DNA from: Deltaproteobacteria bacterium
GTDB taxonomy: Bacteria > Desulfobacterota > GWC2-55-46
Assembly (NCBI GenBank): GCA_016182655.1
Contig: JACPGB010000053.1
Location: 1-37,934 of the forward strand
DNA length: 37,934 nt
Reading direction: 5' to 3'
Below, in pieces: positions 17,255-24,953 of this stretch; the stretch's first letter is position 1; each line of letters opens with the position of its first letter. The position numbers and the translations under genes are program-made. The notes under the pieces are model-generated. The model searched no databases. It was not told the DNA's origin and was given only the letters and a program-made list of their open reading frames with translations.

Positions 17255-18661
17255 CTACCCGACGGTATTGTACTCCCTTATTCTGAAGGCCACGCCTATG
17301 TCGTCCTCGGCGACCTTCCTGCACGCCTCGATATCGAGGCCCGGGACTGCGACGACCGAGGCGACGACCTTCGCTATGTGCTTCTTCGCTTCTTTCAAAA
17401 AGAAGAGGACCGCCGGGTACGCGGCGTCCCCGAAAGGGGTCTTTATCAATTTCTGGTATGTCGCGGAGTCGGCGGCGTTCATGGATACCGATATCACATC
17501 GACGAAGGCGAGCTCGGATAAGACGTTCCTCTTGTGGACGAGGTTCGCGAGCCCGTCGGTGTCTATCCGTATTTTACAGCCGCGCCTCTTGAGGTGCATC
17601 CCGAGCTCTTTAACGAGGTCGAGGCGTATGAGGGGCTCGCCGAAGCCGCAGAACACTATCTCTTTGTACTTGTCTTCAGGGTCCGGGCCGATGGCGCGGA
17701 TGAGCGCGTCGAAGCCGGGCTCCTCTGAAAGTTTGAGGTAGTGGCCCTTTACCGTGTATGAGTCGAACTTGGCGCAGAACGAGCAGTGGTTAGAGCACCT
17801 GTTCGTGATGTTCAGGTAGAGCGAGTCCCTTATGGGATAGGCAATCTTCGCTTCAGGCGCGGCCTTTCCGAGGCCGAAGAGATCTTCGGCGTTCGCAGAG
17901 GTTATGCGGGCGACGTCGCCTACGGCGAGCCCCTTGATAGAGGCTATGGCGTTCGCCGTCTCGACTACAAAGGCGGGCTCGTTCCTCTTGCCCCTCATGT
18001 TTTTAGGCGCGAGATAGGGGCAGTCTGTCTCGATCAGCATCTTTTCTATAGGAGCGTATTTCACGACCTCGCGGAGCGCTTCCGCGTTAGGGAAGGTGAC
18101 GACTCCGGTAAAGGAAAGATAGAAGCCCATATCCAGCGCCTTTTTCGCGAGATCGAGCGTCCCGGAAAAGCAGTGGAAGACGCCCCCGGCCTCGATAGAG
18201 CCAGCGGCTTTCAGGATTTCAACGGTGTCCTTCTCGGCCTCCCTCGTGTGTATGATAACGGGGAGCGCGAGGTCGTTCGCCAGCGCGAGCTGTCTACCGA
18301 AGACCTCTTTTTGGACCTCTCTCGGCGAGTGGTCGTAGTGGTAGTCGAGCCCGGTCTCTCCTATGCCGACGACCCGCCCCTTGCCTTCGATGGCGAACTT
18401 TTTTATGAGGTCGAACGGCTCGTCGGAGTCGGCCTCCTTGGCCTCGTGCGGGTGTATGCCGAGCGCCGCGTAGACATTTTTATGATAGGTCAGGACTTCG
18501 TCGAGCAGGACCTTGAAGCCTTTTTTTCTGGACCAGCAACCGACCGAGATGATCTTGCCGACCCCGGCCTCCTGGGCCCTCTTTATCACGTCGGCGCAAT
18601 CGTCCTTGAACCTCCCGTCATCGAGGTGCGCGTGAGTGTCTATGAATTGGTTATTGTCCAT
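17255..18661 (-). CDS. TatD-type hydrolase fused to a radical SAM domain
   Basis: A 468-aa fusion. Residues 1-262 are a TatD-family metal-dependent hydrolase with HxH at 10/12, GIHPHE near 68, GETGLDYH near 101, HTREAEKD near 138, HCFSG near 163 and ETDCPYL near 211. TatD proteins are reported as DNases. Residues 275-468 are a compact radical SAM domain with the cluster motif C289-x3-C293-x2-C296 and FCGFGEPLIRLDLV. TatD-associated radical SAM proteins are a known family of unknown substrate and can be separate or fused. I start at ATG 18661; the frame is open 28 codons further up inside metG, without similarity. It follows metG by 4 nt with a weak ribosome site. Confidence 0.92.
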   Translation of the reverse strand: MDNNQFIDTHAHLDDGRFKDDCADVIKRAQEAGVGKIISVGCWSRKKGFKVLLDEVLTYHKNVYAALGIHPHEAKEADSDEPFDLIKKFAIEGKGRVVGIGETGLDYHYDHSPREVQKEVFGRQLALANDLALPVIIHTREAEKDTVEILKAAGSIEAGGVFHCFSGTLDLAKKALDMGFYLSFTGVVTFPNAEALREVVKYAPIEKMLIETDCPYLAPKNMRGKRNEPAFVVETANAIASIKGLAVGDVARITSANAEDLFGLGKAAPEAKIAYPIRDSLYLNITNRCSNHCSFCAKFDSYTVKGHYLKLSEEPGFDALIRAIGPDPEDKYKEIVFCGFGEPLIRLDLVKELGMHLKRRGCKIRIDTDGLANLVHKRNVLSELAFVDVISVSMNAADSATYQKLIKTPFGDAAYPAVLFFLKEAKKHIAKVVASVVAVPGLDIEACRKVAEDDIGVAFRIREYNTVG

Positions 18662-18665
18662 TGAA

Positions 18666-20171
18666 TTACTGTATTCTCGGAAAGAGCGACGGTATCTTTG
18701 TGGTCTTGCGGCCTGCCTCGCCCTTGCCGAATTCCGTTTCCTCAAAAGACTTAGCCCCCTCGACGCCGAGCGCGGCGGACATCTTCTCCGCCGTCTCGGG
18801 CATGAACGGGTAGATATAGACCGATACGACCCTCAAGCCCTCGGAGAGCGTATAGAGGACGTTCGAGAGTGTCTCTTCGTCCTTCTCCTTCCACGGGGCG
18901 GCCTTGTCCACATAGGCGTTCATCTCACGGACGGCGGCCCATACCTTCTGGAGCGCGTCGTAGAAACCTATACCGTCCATGGCTGTCGAATACTCTGCCG
19001 GAAGGGCCTTCAAGAGTGCCTTTAGATCCGCCTCAAGCTCCCTGTCCTTTTGAGGCTGAGGGGAAGGCACGATGCCAGCCCTGTACTTTTCTATCATGGT
19101 CAAAGACCTCGACAAGAGGTTGCCGAGGTCGTTCGCGAGGTCGCTGTTTATGCGAGCAACAAGCGCCTTCTCGGAAAAATCCCCGTCCGCCCCGAAGGGC
19201 ATCTCGCGGAGTAAAAAATACCTGAATGCGTCTACGCCGTACTTTCCCGCCACGGCCCCGGGGTCGACGACGTTCCCCCGCGACTTGCTCATCTTGTTGC
19301 CGTCGACGGTCCACCAGCCGTGGGCAAAGACCTTCTTTGGAAGAGGCATCCCGGCGGACAACAGGAACGCGGGCCAGTAGACTGTATGGAAGCGGAGGAT
19401 GTCTTTTCCGATGAGGTGCAAGTCGGCCGGCCAGAAGCCGTCTTTATTGTCCGGGTAACCCGAGGCGGTAAGATAGTTTGTGAGCGCGTCGAACCAGACA
19501 TAGATGACGTGCCCCGCGTCTCCGGGGACCGGAAGGCCCCACTTGAAGGTCGTTCGGCTGACGCTCAGATCGCGGAGGCCCTCTTTAAGGAAACTTACGA
19601 TCTCGTTCCGCTTCGATGCGGGTTGGATGAATGAGGGGTTATCCTCGATGTGCTTTAAGAGAGGTGCGCCGTATTTTGATAATTTGAAAAAGTAGCTCTC
19701 TTCCTTGAGCTTCTCGACGGCCCTGCCGCAGTCCGGGCATTTGCCGTCCACGAGCTGTGTCTCGGTGAGAAAGTTCTCGTCCGCCGTGCAGTACCAGTCC
19801 TCGTACTCGCCAAGGAATATGTCGCCCTTCTCAGCGACCGTCTCCCATATGGCGGCTACCGCTCTTTTGTGCCTCTCTTCGGTCGTCCTTATGAAGTCGT
19901 CGTTGGAGATATTAAGTTGCAGCCATAATGTCCTGAAACGACTACAGACATTATCGACGAATTCCTGAGGGCTCAACCCTGAGGCCTCTGCCGCCTTCTC
20001 GACCTTCTGGCCGTGCTCGTCCGTGCCTGTAAGGAAGAGGACTTTATCGCCCTTAAGACGCCTGTATCTGGCGATGGCGTCGGCCGCGACGGTCGTGTAG
20101 GCGTGCCCGATGTGCGGGACGTCGTTGACGTAGTATATTGGTGTGGTTATGTAAAAGGTCTTCGGAGGCAT
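18666..20171 (-). CDS. metG: Methionyl-tRNA synthetase
   Basis: MetG charges tRNA-Met with methionine. The 501-aa protein has HIGH at residues 20-23 and KMSKS at 293-297. A zinc knuckle region carries C128, C145 and C148, where the second usual Cys position is Asp131 as in many bacterial enzymes. The C-terminal tRNA-binding (EMAP-like) domain found in the E. coli enzyme is missing; the protein ends after the anticodon-binding helical bundle, giving a minimal form. It follows ricT by 5 nt in the tmk-holB-ricT-metG operon. Confidence 0.96.
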   Translation of the reverse strand: MPPKTFYITTPIYYVNDVPHIGHAYTTVAADAIARYRRLKGDKVLFLTGTDEHGQKVEKAAEASGLSPQEFVDNVCSRFRTLWLQLNISNDDFIRTTEERHKRAVAAIWETVAEKGDIFLGEYEDWYCTADENFLTETQLVDGKCPDCGRAVEKLKEESYFFKLSKYGAPLLKHIEDNPSFIQPASKRNEIVSFLKEGLRDLSVSRTTFKWGLPVPGDAGHVIYVWFDALTNYLTASGYPDNKDGFWPADLHLIGKDILRFHTVYWPAFLLSAGMPLPKKVFAHGWWTVDGNKMSKSRGNVVDPGAVAGKYGVDAFRYFLLREMPFGADGDFSEKALVARINSDLANDLGNLLSRSLTMIEKYRAGIVPSPQPQKDRELEADLKALLKALPAEYSTAMDGIGFYDALQKVWAAVREMNAYVDKAAPWKEKDEETLSNVLYTLSEGLRVVSVYIYPFMPETAEKMSAALGVEGAKSFEETEFGKGEAGRKTTKIPSLFPRIQ

Positions 20172-20176
20172 GATAC

Positions 20177-21379
20177 TTAAGGCCTTTCCTCGGGTTCTCC
20201 GGGACGGCCCTTGTCATTGCCTTCCGACACCTCAGGCGCCTTTTCAGCGGCCTGTACGTCCTGCCTTGCCGGTCCGGGTCCTGCCTGCGGCGCGCCCTGG
20301 GCGTCAGGGCCAGAGGCCTTATCTACCCTGCCGGCGTTGTCGCTTCTCGCGCGTCTCTCCTGCCTATCGGGCCTCGGGGGTCTGTCAGGCCTCGGCGGCC
20401 TCGAAGATCTCTCGGGCCTCGGGCCCCTCTCCTGCCTCTCGGGCCTTCCGGACTTATCCGGTCTTTCGGTCCTCTCGGGCCGCCCCTGCCTCTCGGGCCT
20501 TTCATTCCTTTGAGGCCTCTCCGTCCGTTTCTCGCCGGGCTGTTTTTCAGGGCCATGCTTGCCGCAACCGCCGCAGGCGTGCCCGCCCTCTTCCCCGGCC
20601 GGTCTTTCCCGGTCCCTGCCTCTCCCTCTGTCCCGTGGGCCCCTGTCCTTGTTATCCTTGTCCTTCTCGCCCTCGGGCGGATTTTCACCGGCATTCTCGG
20701 CGGCGGCGCGCTCCCTTTCCCGCTTCTCCCTCTTCTCGCCCTGGTACATGCCGTGCTCGTAGCTCAAGCAACACATGAGTCTCCCGCAGATGCCGGAGAT
20801 CTTGACCGGGTTTAAAGCGAGGTTCTGGTCCTTCGCCATCTTTATGGTCACGGGCTCGAAGTCGGAGAGGAAACCCGAACAGCAGAGCTCCCTGCCGCAG
20901 GGGCCGAGCCCGCCTATCATCTTCGCCTCGTCGCGGACGCCGATCTGCCGCATCTCGATCCGCGTGTGGAACCCTGCCGCGAGGTCCTTGACGAGTTCCC
21001 TGAAGTCCACTCTTATTTCAGATGTGAAGTAGAATATCGCCTTGGAGGAGTCGAAGAGGTACTCGACCCTTATGAGCTTCATCGGGAGCTTGTACTGTAC
21101 TATCTTCTCCCTGCATATCCTGAAGGCCTCGTTCTCCCTCTCGGTATTGAAGCCGTACCTCTCGAGATCCACGGAGTCGGCCTTGCGGACGACCTTCTTG
21201 AGCTGTCTTCCGAGTGTGGTCTCGTCGACCTCCCTCGGCCTGTAGACGACTGTCCCCATGCCGAGGCCCTTTTCCACCTCGACTATGACCATATCGTTCG
21301 GAACGAGATCAAGGCCGTTGGCTTCAAAGTCGTAGACCTTGCACGCCTTCTTGAACCTGATACCCACTATCATCGTCAT
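20177..21379 (-). CDS. ricT: PSP1/RicT-family protein with a long Arg/Pro/Glu-rich tail
   Basis: A 400-aa protein. Residues 1-214 are a complete PSP1/RicT domain with the paired cysteine sets C161, C166/C167 and C198, C203/C204, which in B. subtilis RicT help hold Fe-S clusters in the RicAFT complex governing RNase Y-dependent RNA processing. Residues 215-400 are a low-complexity, highly charged tail: KREKRERER at its start, then many repeats of the form ERPxRxxRPER, and one HACGGCGKHG metal-binding-like segment near residue 270. The tail is probably disordered; such RGR/RPE-rich regions suggest RNA binding. It sits between holB and metG, the usual place in this lineage. No RicA/RicF-like genes are present. 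Confidence 0.9.
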   Translation of the reverse strand: MTMIVGIRFKKACKVYDFEANGLDLVPNDMVIVEVEKGLGMGTVVYRPREVDETTLGRQLKKVVRKADSVDLERYGFNTERENEAFRICREKIVQYKLPMKLIRVEYLFDSSKAIFYFTSEIRVDFRELVKDLAAGFHTRIEMRQIGVRDEAKMIGGLGPCGRELCCSGFLSDFEPVTIKMAKDQNLALNPVKISGICGRLMCCLSYEHGMYQGEKREKRERERAAAENAGENPPEGEKDKDNKDRGPRDRGRGRDRERPAGEEGGHACGGCGKHGPEKQPGEKRTERPQRNERPERQGRPERTERPDKSGRPERQERGPRPERSSRPPRPDRPPRPDRQERRARSDNAGRVDKASGPDAQGAPQAGPGPARQDVQAAEKAPEVSEGNDKGRPGEPEERP

Positions 21380-21422
21380 AATATATTAACCTTCCGGTAA
21401 TCGACTTTTTGTGCCACGGCCT

Positions 21423-22418
21423 TTACGCCGTGAGCCTCAGCAGGAGCGCCTCCATGGCGAGGAGCTTGTTCGCGTACCTCGGAGGCGCTATCATCCTCCT
21501 CGTCTCCTCTATGCTGAAAAAATCATCGACGAGCCTCTCTCGCCTGCCTTCGAAAGACCCGCCACTATAACCGTAATAGGCCCCGTTTGCCAGAAGATTC
21601 TCGGCCCCGGCGGCTGAGACGGCCCTGTCCCTGTACCAGCCCTTCAGTATCTCGAGGGCCTCCAAAAGGTCGTCCCTCTTGGACAACTCCTCGGCGAGCT
21701 TCAACGCCTCGAAGGCGTCCGATACCGATGAGAGCCTCTTCATGAGCTCCCTGCCTTTTTCGCCATGCCCTTCGCCTATGTATTTCAGCGCGAGCGACAA
21801 GGACCTGCCGGTCATCCTCGCGGCAGTAGCCGCCTCTTCCCTTGATACACCGGTCTTCTCGACGATGGCCCCTATGAGCGCGTCCTCCGGCAATGGCCTA
21901 AAGGCTATCCTCTGGCACCTCGAGATTATCGTCGGCAAAAGGTCGGCCGGGCGCGCGGATACGAGGATGATAAGAGACCCCGCGGGCGGCTCCTCGAGCG
22001 TTTTAAGGAACGCGTTAGCGGCCTGGGGCATGAGCCTCTCGGCCCCGTCGACTATGACGACCTTTCTCCCCCCTTCGGCCCTGTACCTGAGGAGAGAGAG
22101 GACGTCCCTTATCTGCTCTATCCTTATAACCCCCGAAGGGTCGGGGACGAGTTCGTCCTTATCCTTTACGGTCGGCACGACCTCGACGATGTTCGTGTGC
22201 GTGCCGGAAGCGGCCCTCAAGCATGAGGTACACTCGCCGCAGGCGTCATTGGAGGCGGAGGCGCAGTTAAGGGCTCTGGCGAGCTCAAAGGCGGTCTTTC
22301 TCTTGCCTATCCCCTCGGGGCCGGCAAAGAGGTACGAGTGGGCGAGACGCCCGCTTCTAAGCGCTTCGCTTATGATCCGCAGTTCTTTTTCGTGGCCGAG
22401 TATATCTTTAAAGGGCAT
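21423..22418 (-). CDS. holB: DNA polymerase III delta' subunit
   Basis: HolB is the delta' subunit of the clamp loader, loading the beta clamp on DNA. In the 331-aa protein, GPEGIGKRKT at 33-42 is the Walker A region, C52/C60/C63/C66 form the zinc module typical of the family, and LEEPPAGSLIILVSA plus TIISRCQ (SRC motif) follow. It lies between tmk and ricT, 17 nt behind tmk, a widespread bacterial arrangement. Confidence 0.93.
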   Translation of the reverse strand: MPFKDILGHEKELRIISEALRSGRLAHSYLFAGPEGIGKRKTAFELARALNCASASNDACGECTSCLRAASGTHTNIVEVVPTVKDKDELVPDPSGVIRIEQIRDVLSLLRYRAEGGRKVVIVDGAERLMPQAANAFLKTLEEPPAGSLIILVSARPADLLPTIISRCQRIAFRPLPEDALIGAIVEKTGVSREEAATAARMTGRSLSLALKYIGEGHGEKGRELMKRLSSVSDAFEALKLAEELSKRDDLLEALEILKGWYRDRAVSAAGAENLLANGAYYGYSGGSFEGRRERLVDDFFSIEETRRMIAPPRYANKLLAMEALLLRLTA

Positions 22419-22435
22419 GGGAAAGACAAGAGGGG

Positions 22436-23071
22436 TTAGTACCCCATTTTTTCCATGATATCACAGATTTCCCCGTGTATCGAGGCTATTTCTCGGGGCG
22501 GGGAGGCGTAGACCACAGAGACCCTCTTCTCCTCTTTCGCTATACGCAAAAAGCCCTCCCTGACCCTGTTGTGGAAGGTAAGCTCTTCCCTCTCGAAGCG
22601 GTCCTCCCTCGGGCCCTTTCCGTTCTCTATCCTTGAAAGGGCGCGTCTTAAGCCCGCCTCCGGGTCGCAGTCGAGGAGGATTGTAAGGTCCGGCACGGTC
22701 CCGCCGACTGCGAGCCTGTTAAGCCTTTTTATCGCCTCTATGTCGAGCCCCCTCCCAAACCCCTGGTACGCGACGGTCGAGTCCATGAAGCGGTCTGATA
22801 TGACGACCTTTCCGGCTTTCAACGCGGGCCTTATGACCTTTTCCACGAGCTCGGCCCTGCACGCCTCGTAGAGGAGGAGTTCAGCCATCGGCCCTATCTC
22901 GCTTTTCGCGTCGAGTAGTATGGACCTCACCGCCTCCCCAATGGGGGTGCCGCCAGGCTCACGGATAGTGATAACATCTAAACCTTTTTTTCCGATATAC
23001 TCGCCGAGGAGCGCAATCTGGGTCGATTTGCCGCACCCCTCGACACCCTCGAATGTAATAAAAAGCCCCAT
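22436..23071 (-). CDS. tmk: Thymidylate kinase
   Basis: Tmk phosphorylates dTMP to dTDP. The 211-aa protein has P-loop GVEGCGKST at residues 9-17, the DR motif in SDRFMDSTVAYQGFGRG and a lid near ENGKGPREDRFERE. ATG 23071 is preceded by AAGGG with 6 nt spacing. The frame is open 21 codons further upstream, but these overlap the promoter region and lack similarity. First gene of the tmk-holB-ricT-metG-tatD series, divergent from blaI. Confidence 0.95.
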   Translation of the reverse strand: MGLFITFEGVEGCGKSTQIALLGEYIGKKGLDVITIREPGGTPIGEAVRSILLDAKSEIGPMAELLLYEACRAELVEKVIRPALKAGKVVISDRFMDSTVAYQGFGRGLDIEAIKRLNRLAVGGTVPDLTILLDCDPEAGLRRALSRIENGKGPREDRFEREELTFHNRVREGFLRIAKEEKRVSVVYASPPREIASIHGEICDIMEKMGY

Positions 23072-23105
23072 ATCGAGCCCTTTTAACCAAATTTTAATGT
23101 TGCCA

Positions 23106-23134
23106 ATATTACAGTAATCAGCAGGATTCCGCAA
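23106..23134 (-). promoter_or_regulatory. Candidate sigma70 promoter of the tmk operon
   Basis: TTGCGG (23134-23129) and TAATAT (23111-23106) are spaced by exactly 17 nt on the minus strand, about 35-60 nt before the tmk start. Each box matches 4/6 of consensus. Confidence 0.45.
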
Positions 23135-23149
23135 GACGCTTATTAGTCC

Positions 23150-23178
23150 TTGACATTCTACACATTGTCGAATATCAT
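23150..23178 (+). promoter_or_regulatory. Sigma70 promoter of blaI-M56
   Basis: Perfect TTGACA (23150-23155) and TATCAT (23173-23178, 5/6) with an ideal 17-nt spacer. The start point would be near 23185, giving a very short leader before ATG 23195. The spacer is wholly occupied by the dyad at 23156-23172, so a bound repressor would block RNA polymerase. Confidence 0.75.
23156..23172. promoter_or_regulatory. Putative BlaI operator 1
   Basis: The 17-mer TTCTACACATTGTCGAA is an inverted repeat, TTCTAC-N5-GTCGAA, with one mismatch between arms. It contains ACA-N3-TGT, reminiscent of the TACA/TGTA core of known BlaI/MecI/CopY operators. It exactly fills the spacer of the blaI promoter, implying autorepression. 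A perfect-dyad relative lies at 24552-24568. Confidence 0.65.
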
Positions 23179-23194
23179 TCAGGTGGAGGCTATC

Positions 23195-23614
23195 ATGATG
23201 GGAAGCGCAAAGTCAAAGGAAGGATCAAGCAAGGTCCTGGGGCCTCTCGAACAGGAGATACTCGACGTCCTCTGGAATAGGGGCGAGGCTACAGGCAAGG
23301 CCGTACATGCCGATATAAAGTCAGTGAGGGAGATAGCGATAACCACGGTCCTCACGGTCCTTGAAAGACTCGCCAAAAAAGGTTACATCAGCAAGAGCAA
23401 GGGCGATAGCGTATTCGTCTTCAGGCCGGCCTTCAGCAAGGAGGAGTTCGCCAGGGAGGTCTCTAACGGCGTTCTCAAGGACATCTTCGAAATATCGAGG
23501 TCCGGGGCATGCGCGTCGTTCGTGGACGCCCTTGCCGAGACCGACCCCCTTGAGCTCGACAAGCTCTCGGCCATGATAGAGCACAAGAAAAAGGAACTCG
23601 CGGAAAGAAGGTAA
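23195..23614 (+). CDS. blaI: BlaI/MecI-type winged-helix repressor
   Basis: A 139-aa transcription factor of the BlaI/MecI/CopY family. The N-terminal winged helix (LGPLEQEILDVLWNRGEATGKAV, then TTVLTVLERLAKKGYISKSK) binds DNA, and the C-terminal helices (SKEEFAREVSNGVLKDIF onward) should dimerise. The copper-binding CxC pairs of CopY are absent (only one Cys), so it is unlikely to sense metal by itself. I start at ATG 23195 because GGAGG lies 5 nt upstream; an earlier in-frame TTG is part of the promoter -35 box. The M56 peptidase follows 3 nt after the stop. In BlaR1 systems the peptidase cleaves the repressor when a signal binds. Confidence 0.92.
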   Translation: MMGSAKSKEGSSKVLGPLEQEILDVLWNRGEATGKAVHADIKSVREIAITTVLTVLERLAKKGYISKSKGDSVFVFRPAFSKEEFAREVSNGVLKDIFEISRSGACASFVDALAETDPLELDKLSAMIEHKKKELAERR

Positions 23615-23617
23615 CGC

Positions 23618-24529
23618 TTGAGCGCATTAGCCTCTATTATACTCGCGTTTTCGTTCACTGCCGCAACCGCGCTCTGGGGCTATTACGGGCTCCCGGGTCT
23701 CATCGAGGCGACTTCAGGGTTCACAGAGCTCTGCCAATCTCTTTTCGCGCGCTGTCTGGAATATTACGAAATAATAACATTCATCGCCATGTGGCTCGGG
23801 GCCGCGCTCCTCGCTTCCGGCCTCCTCTACTCCCTCATCAGGAACTCCCTGCGGACGGTACAGTCTTACTACGCCGTCTCCCGGCTCCCGGTCAGAAGCA
23901 AAAAAAGCCCGGTCGTCTTAATAGACGACCTATCGGAGGCCGCCTTCACGCACGGCATATTCAGGCCCCGCATATACTTGACGCTCGGGCTTCTAAAAGG
24001 GTTGGATAAGGACGAGCTCAGGGCCGTATTCCTCCACGAGCTCCACCATAAGAGGGAGCGGGACCCGCTCCGGCTCTTGCTCCTCTCGTTTTTCAGGGAC
24101 CTCTTCTTCTATGCGCCCGTGGTCAAGGACATCGCCGCGAACCTTAAGATAAAGATGGAGCACGCCTCCGACGACGCCGCGGCGAAAAAAGAAGGTGAGA
24201 GGCTCGTCCTCGCCTCCGCGCTTATAAAGGTCGCGCGGGGCAATTACTCGGCCTTTGTGCCCTCCATTACAGGGAACAGCCAGGTGTCCGCCAGGGTACG
24301 GAGGCTCGTAGATGGAAAAGAGCCTCGGTTCAGCCGCCCGACATCGAGGGCGGTCGTATTGAGTGTCGCGGCCGCCGCCTTCCTCGCCTTCTCTCTCGCC
24401 TACCCCGTAGGCGCGAAGACGATGGACCACGAGTGCACCCTGAAGCAGTGCTCGGTCCATGTCGATAAGGTCGCCAAATGCAGGGAACACTGCGACGCGC
24501 ACGATACGCGTAGCAGGCACGCGCACTGA
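23618..24529 (+). CDS. BlaR1-like M56 membrane metallopeptidase with Cys/His-rich outer tail
   Basis: A 303-aa integral membrane zinc peptidase. Hydrophobic helices lie at about 3-20, 52-73, 150-170 (weak) and 245-264. The active site HELHH is at 140-144 with likely third ligand E181 (EHASDD). BlaR1 ends in a penicillin-binding sensor domain outside the cell; here the final helix is followed by only about 38 residues containing C273, C278, C288, C292 and six His, a probable metal-binding tail. The start is TTG 23618, with AAGG 7 nt upstream and 3 nt after blaI. By analogy it would cleave BlaI on sensing a periplasmic signal; linkage to a Cu/Ag pump suggests the signal is a metal. Family secure, signal inferred. 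Confidence 0.88.
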   Translation: MSALASIILAFSFTAATALWGYYGLPGLIEATSGFTELCQSLFARCLEYYEIITFIAMWLGAALLASGLLYSLIRNSLRTVQSYYAVSRLPVRSKKSPVVLIDDLSEAAFTHGIFRPRIYLTLGLLKGLDKDELRAVFLHELHHKRERDPLRLLLLSFFRDLFFYAPVVKDIAANLKIKMEHASDDAAAKKEGERLVLASALIKVARGNYSAFVPSITGNSQVSARVRRLVDGKEPRFSRPTSRAVVLSVAAAAFLAFSLAYPVGAKTMDHECTLKQCSVHVDKVAKCREHCDAHDTRSRHAH

Positions 24530-24555
24530 GACAAAATTTTTTGGCCGCATATTCT
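24528..24555 (+). promoter_or_regulatory. Candidate promoter for the periplasmic protein and cus genes
   Basis: GAGACA (24528-24533, 4/6) and TATTCT (24550-24555, 4/6) are separated by 16 nt in the gap after the M56 gene. The operator-like dyad at 24552-24568 overlaps the -10 box. A weak promoter on its own merit; the dyad makes it more credible. Confidence 0.4.
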
Positions 24556-24568
24556 ACCCGCAGTAGAA
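24552..24568. promoter_or_regulatory. Putative BlaI operator 2
   Basis: TTCTAC-CCGCA-GTAGAA is a perfect 6-bp inverted repeat with a 5-nt spacer, the same arm sequence and spacing as the dyad in the blaI promoter. It abuts the ribosome-binding site (AAGGAGGG, 24567-24574) of the next gene, so bound repressor could block initiation of the pump operon. Confidence 0.62.
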
Positions 24569-24578
24569 GGAGGGATGG

Positions 24579-24953
24579 ATGATGTATAGGACTTTATTGG
24601 CGATTCTGGCGCTCTTATTTCTTGCTCTTCCCGCAGAGTCCTCCGAGATGAAGGAGCGGGCGGCAGGGATAGAGGCCACACTCAAGGTCACTCCTGAAAA
24701 ATCGATGGTAGACCTGTTCCTCAAGGACTACTCCAAGGCATTAAGACCGGTAAAAAACGCGAAGGTAAAGGCGATTATCAAGACCCCGGACAAGAAGACG
24801 GTTCAGAAGGAGCTCCTCGGCATGGAGATGGAAGGCGTCTTTTCCTACATGAACTCTCTGGACTTATCGAAAAAAGGCGGCTATATTTTCGATATCACCG
24901 TTGACGCGGACGGAGTAAAAAGGGGGTTCTCGTTCAGGTATGAGAACAAATAG
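24579..24953 (+). CDS. Small secreted periplasmic protein of the efflux locus
   Basis: A 124-aa protein with a clear N-terminal signal (MMYRTLLAILALLFLALPA) and a mature domain of about 100 residues predicted to be mostly beta. Its outline (VDLFLKDYSKALRPVKNAKVKAII, ending DGVKRGFSFRYE) resembles FixH/YtkA-like immunoglobulin-fold proteins often found beside metal RND pumps; I cannot confirm this. It has no Cys or His but several Met (LGMEMEG), so a CusF-like Cu(I)/Ag(I) chaperone role is conceivable, not shown. AAGGAGGG lies 4-7 nt before two adjacent ATGs. It overlaps the TolC-like gene by 14 nt. Confidence 0.75.
   Translation: MMYRTLLAILALLFLALPAESSEMKERAAGIEATLKVTPEKSMVDLFLKDYSKALRPVKNAKVKAIIKTPDKKTVQKELLGMEMEGVFSYMNSLDLSKKGGYIFDITVDADGVKRGFSFRYENK

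Noticed and set aside
18666-20171. MetG truncated by a frameshift because the C-terminal tRNA-binding domain is missing
   Set aside because: Many bacterial MetG proteins of about 500 residues lack that domain, and the next gene begins 4 nt after the stop with its own conserved start.
23195-23614. Copper-sensing CopY instead of BlaI
   Set aside because: The C-terminal CxC pairs that bind copper in CopY are missing; only one Cys is present.
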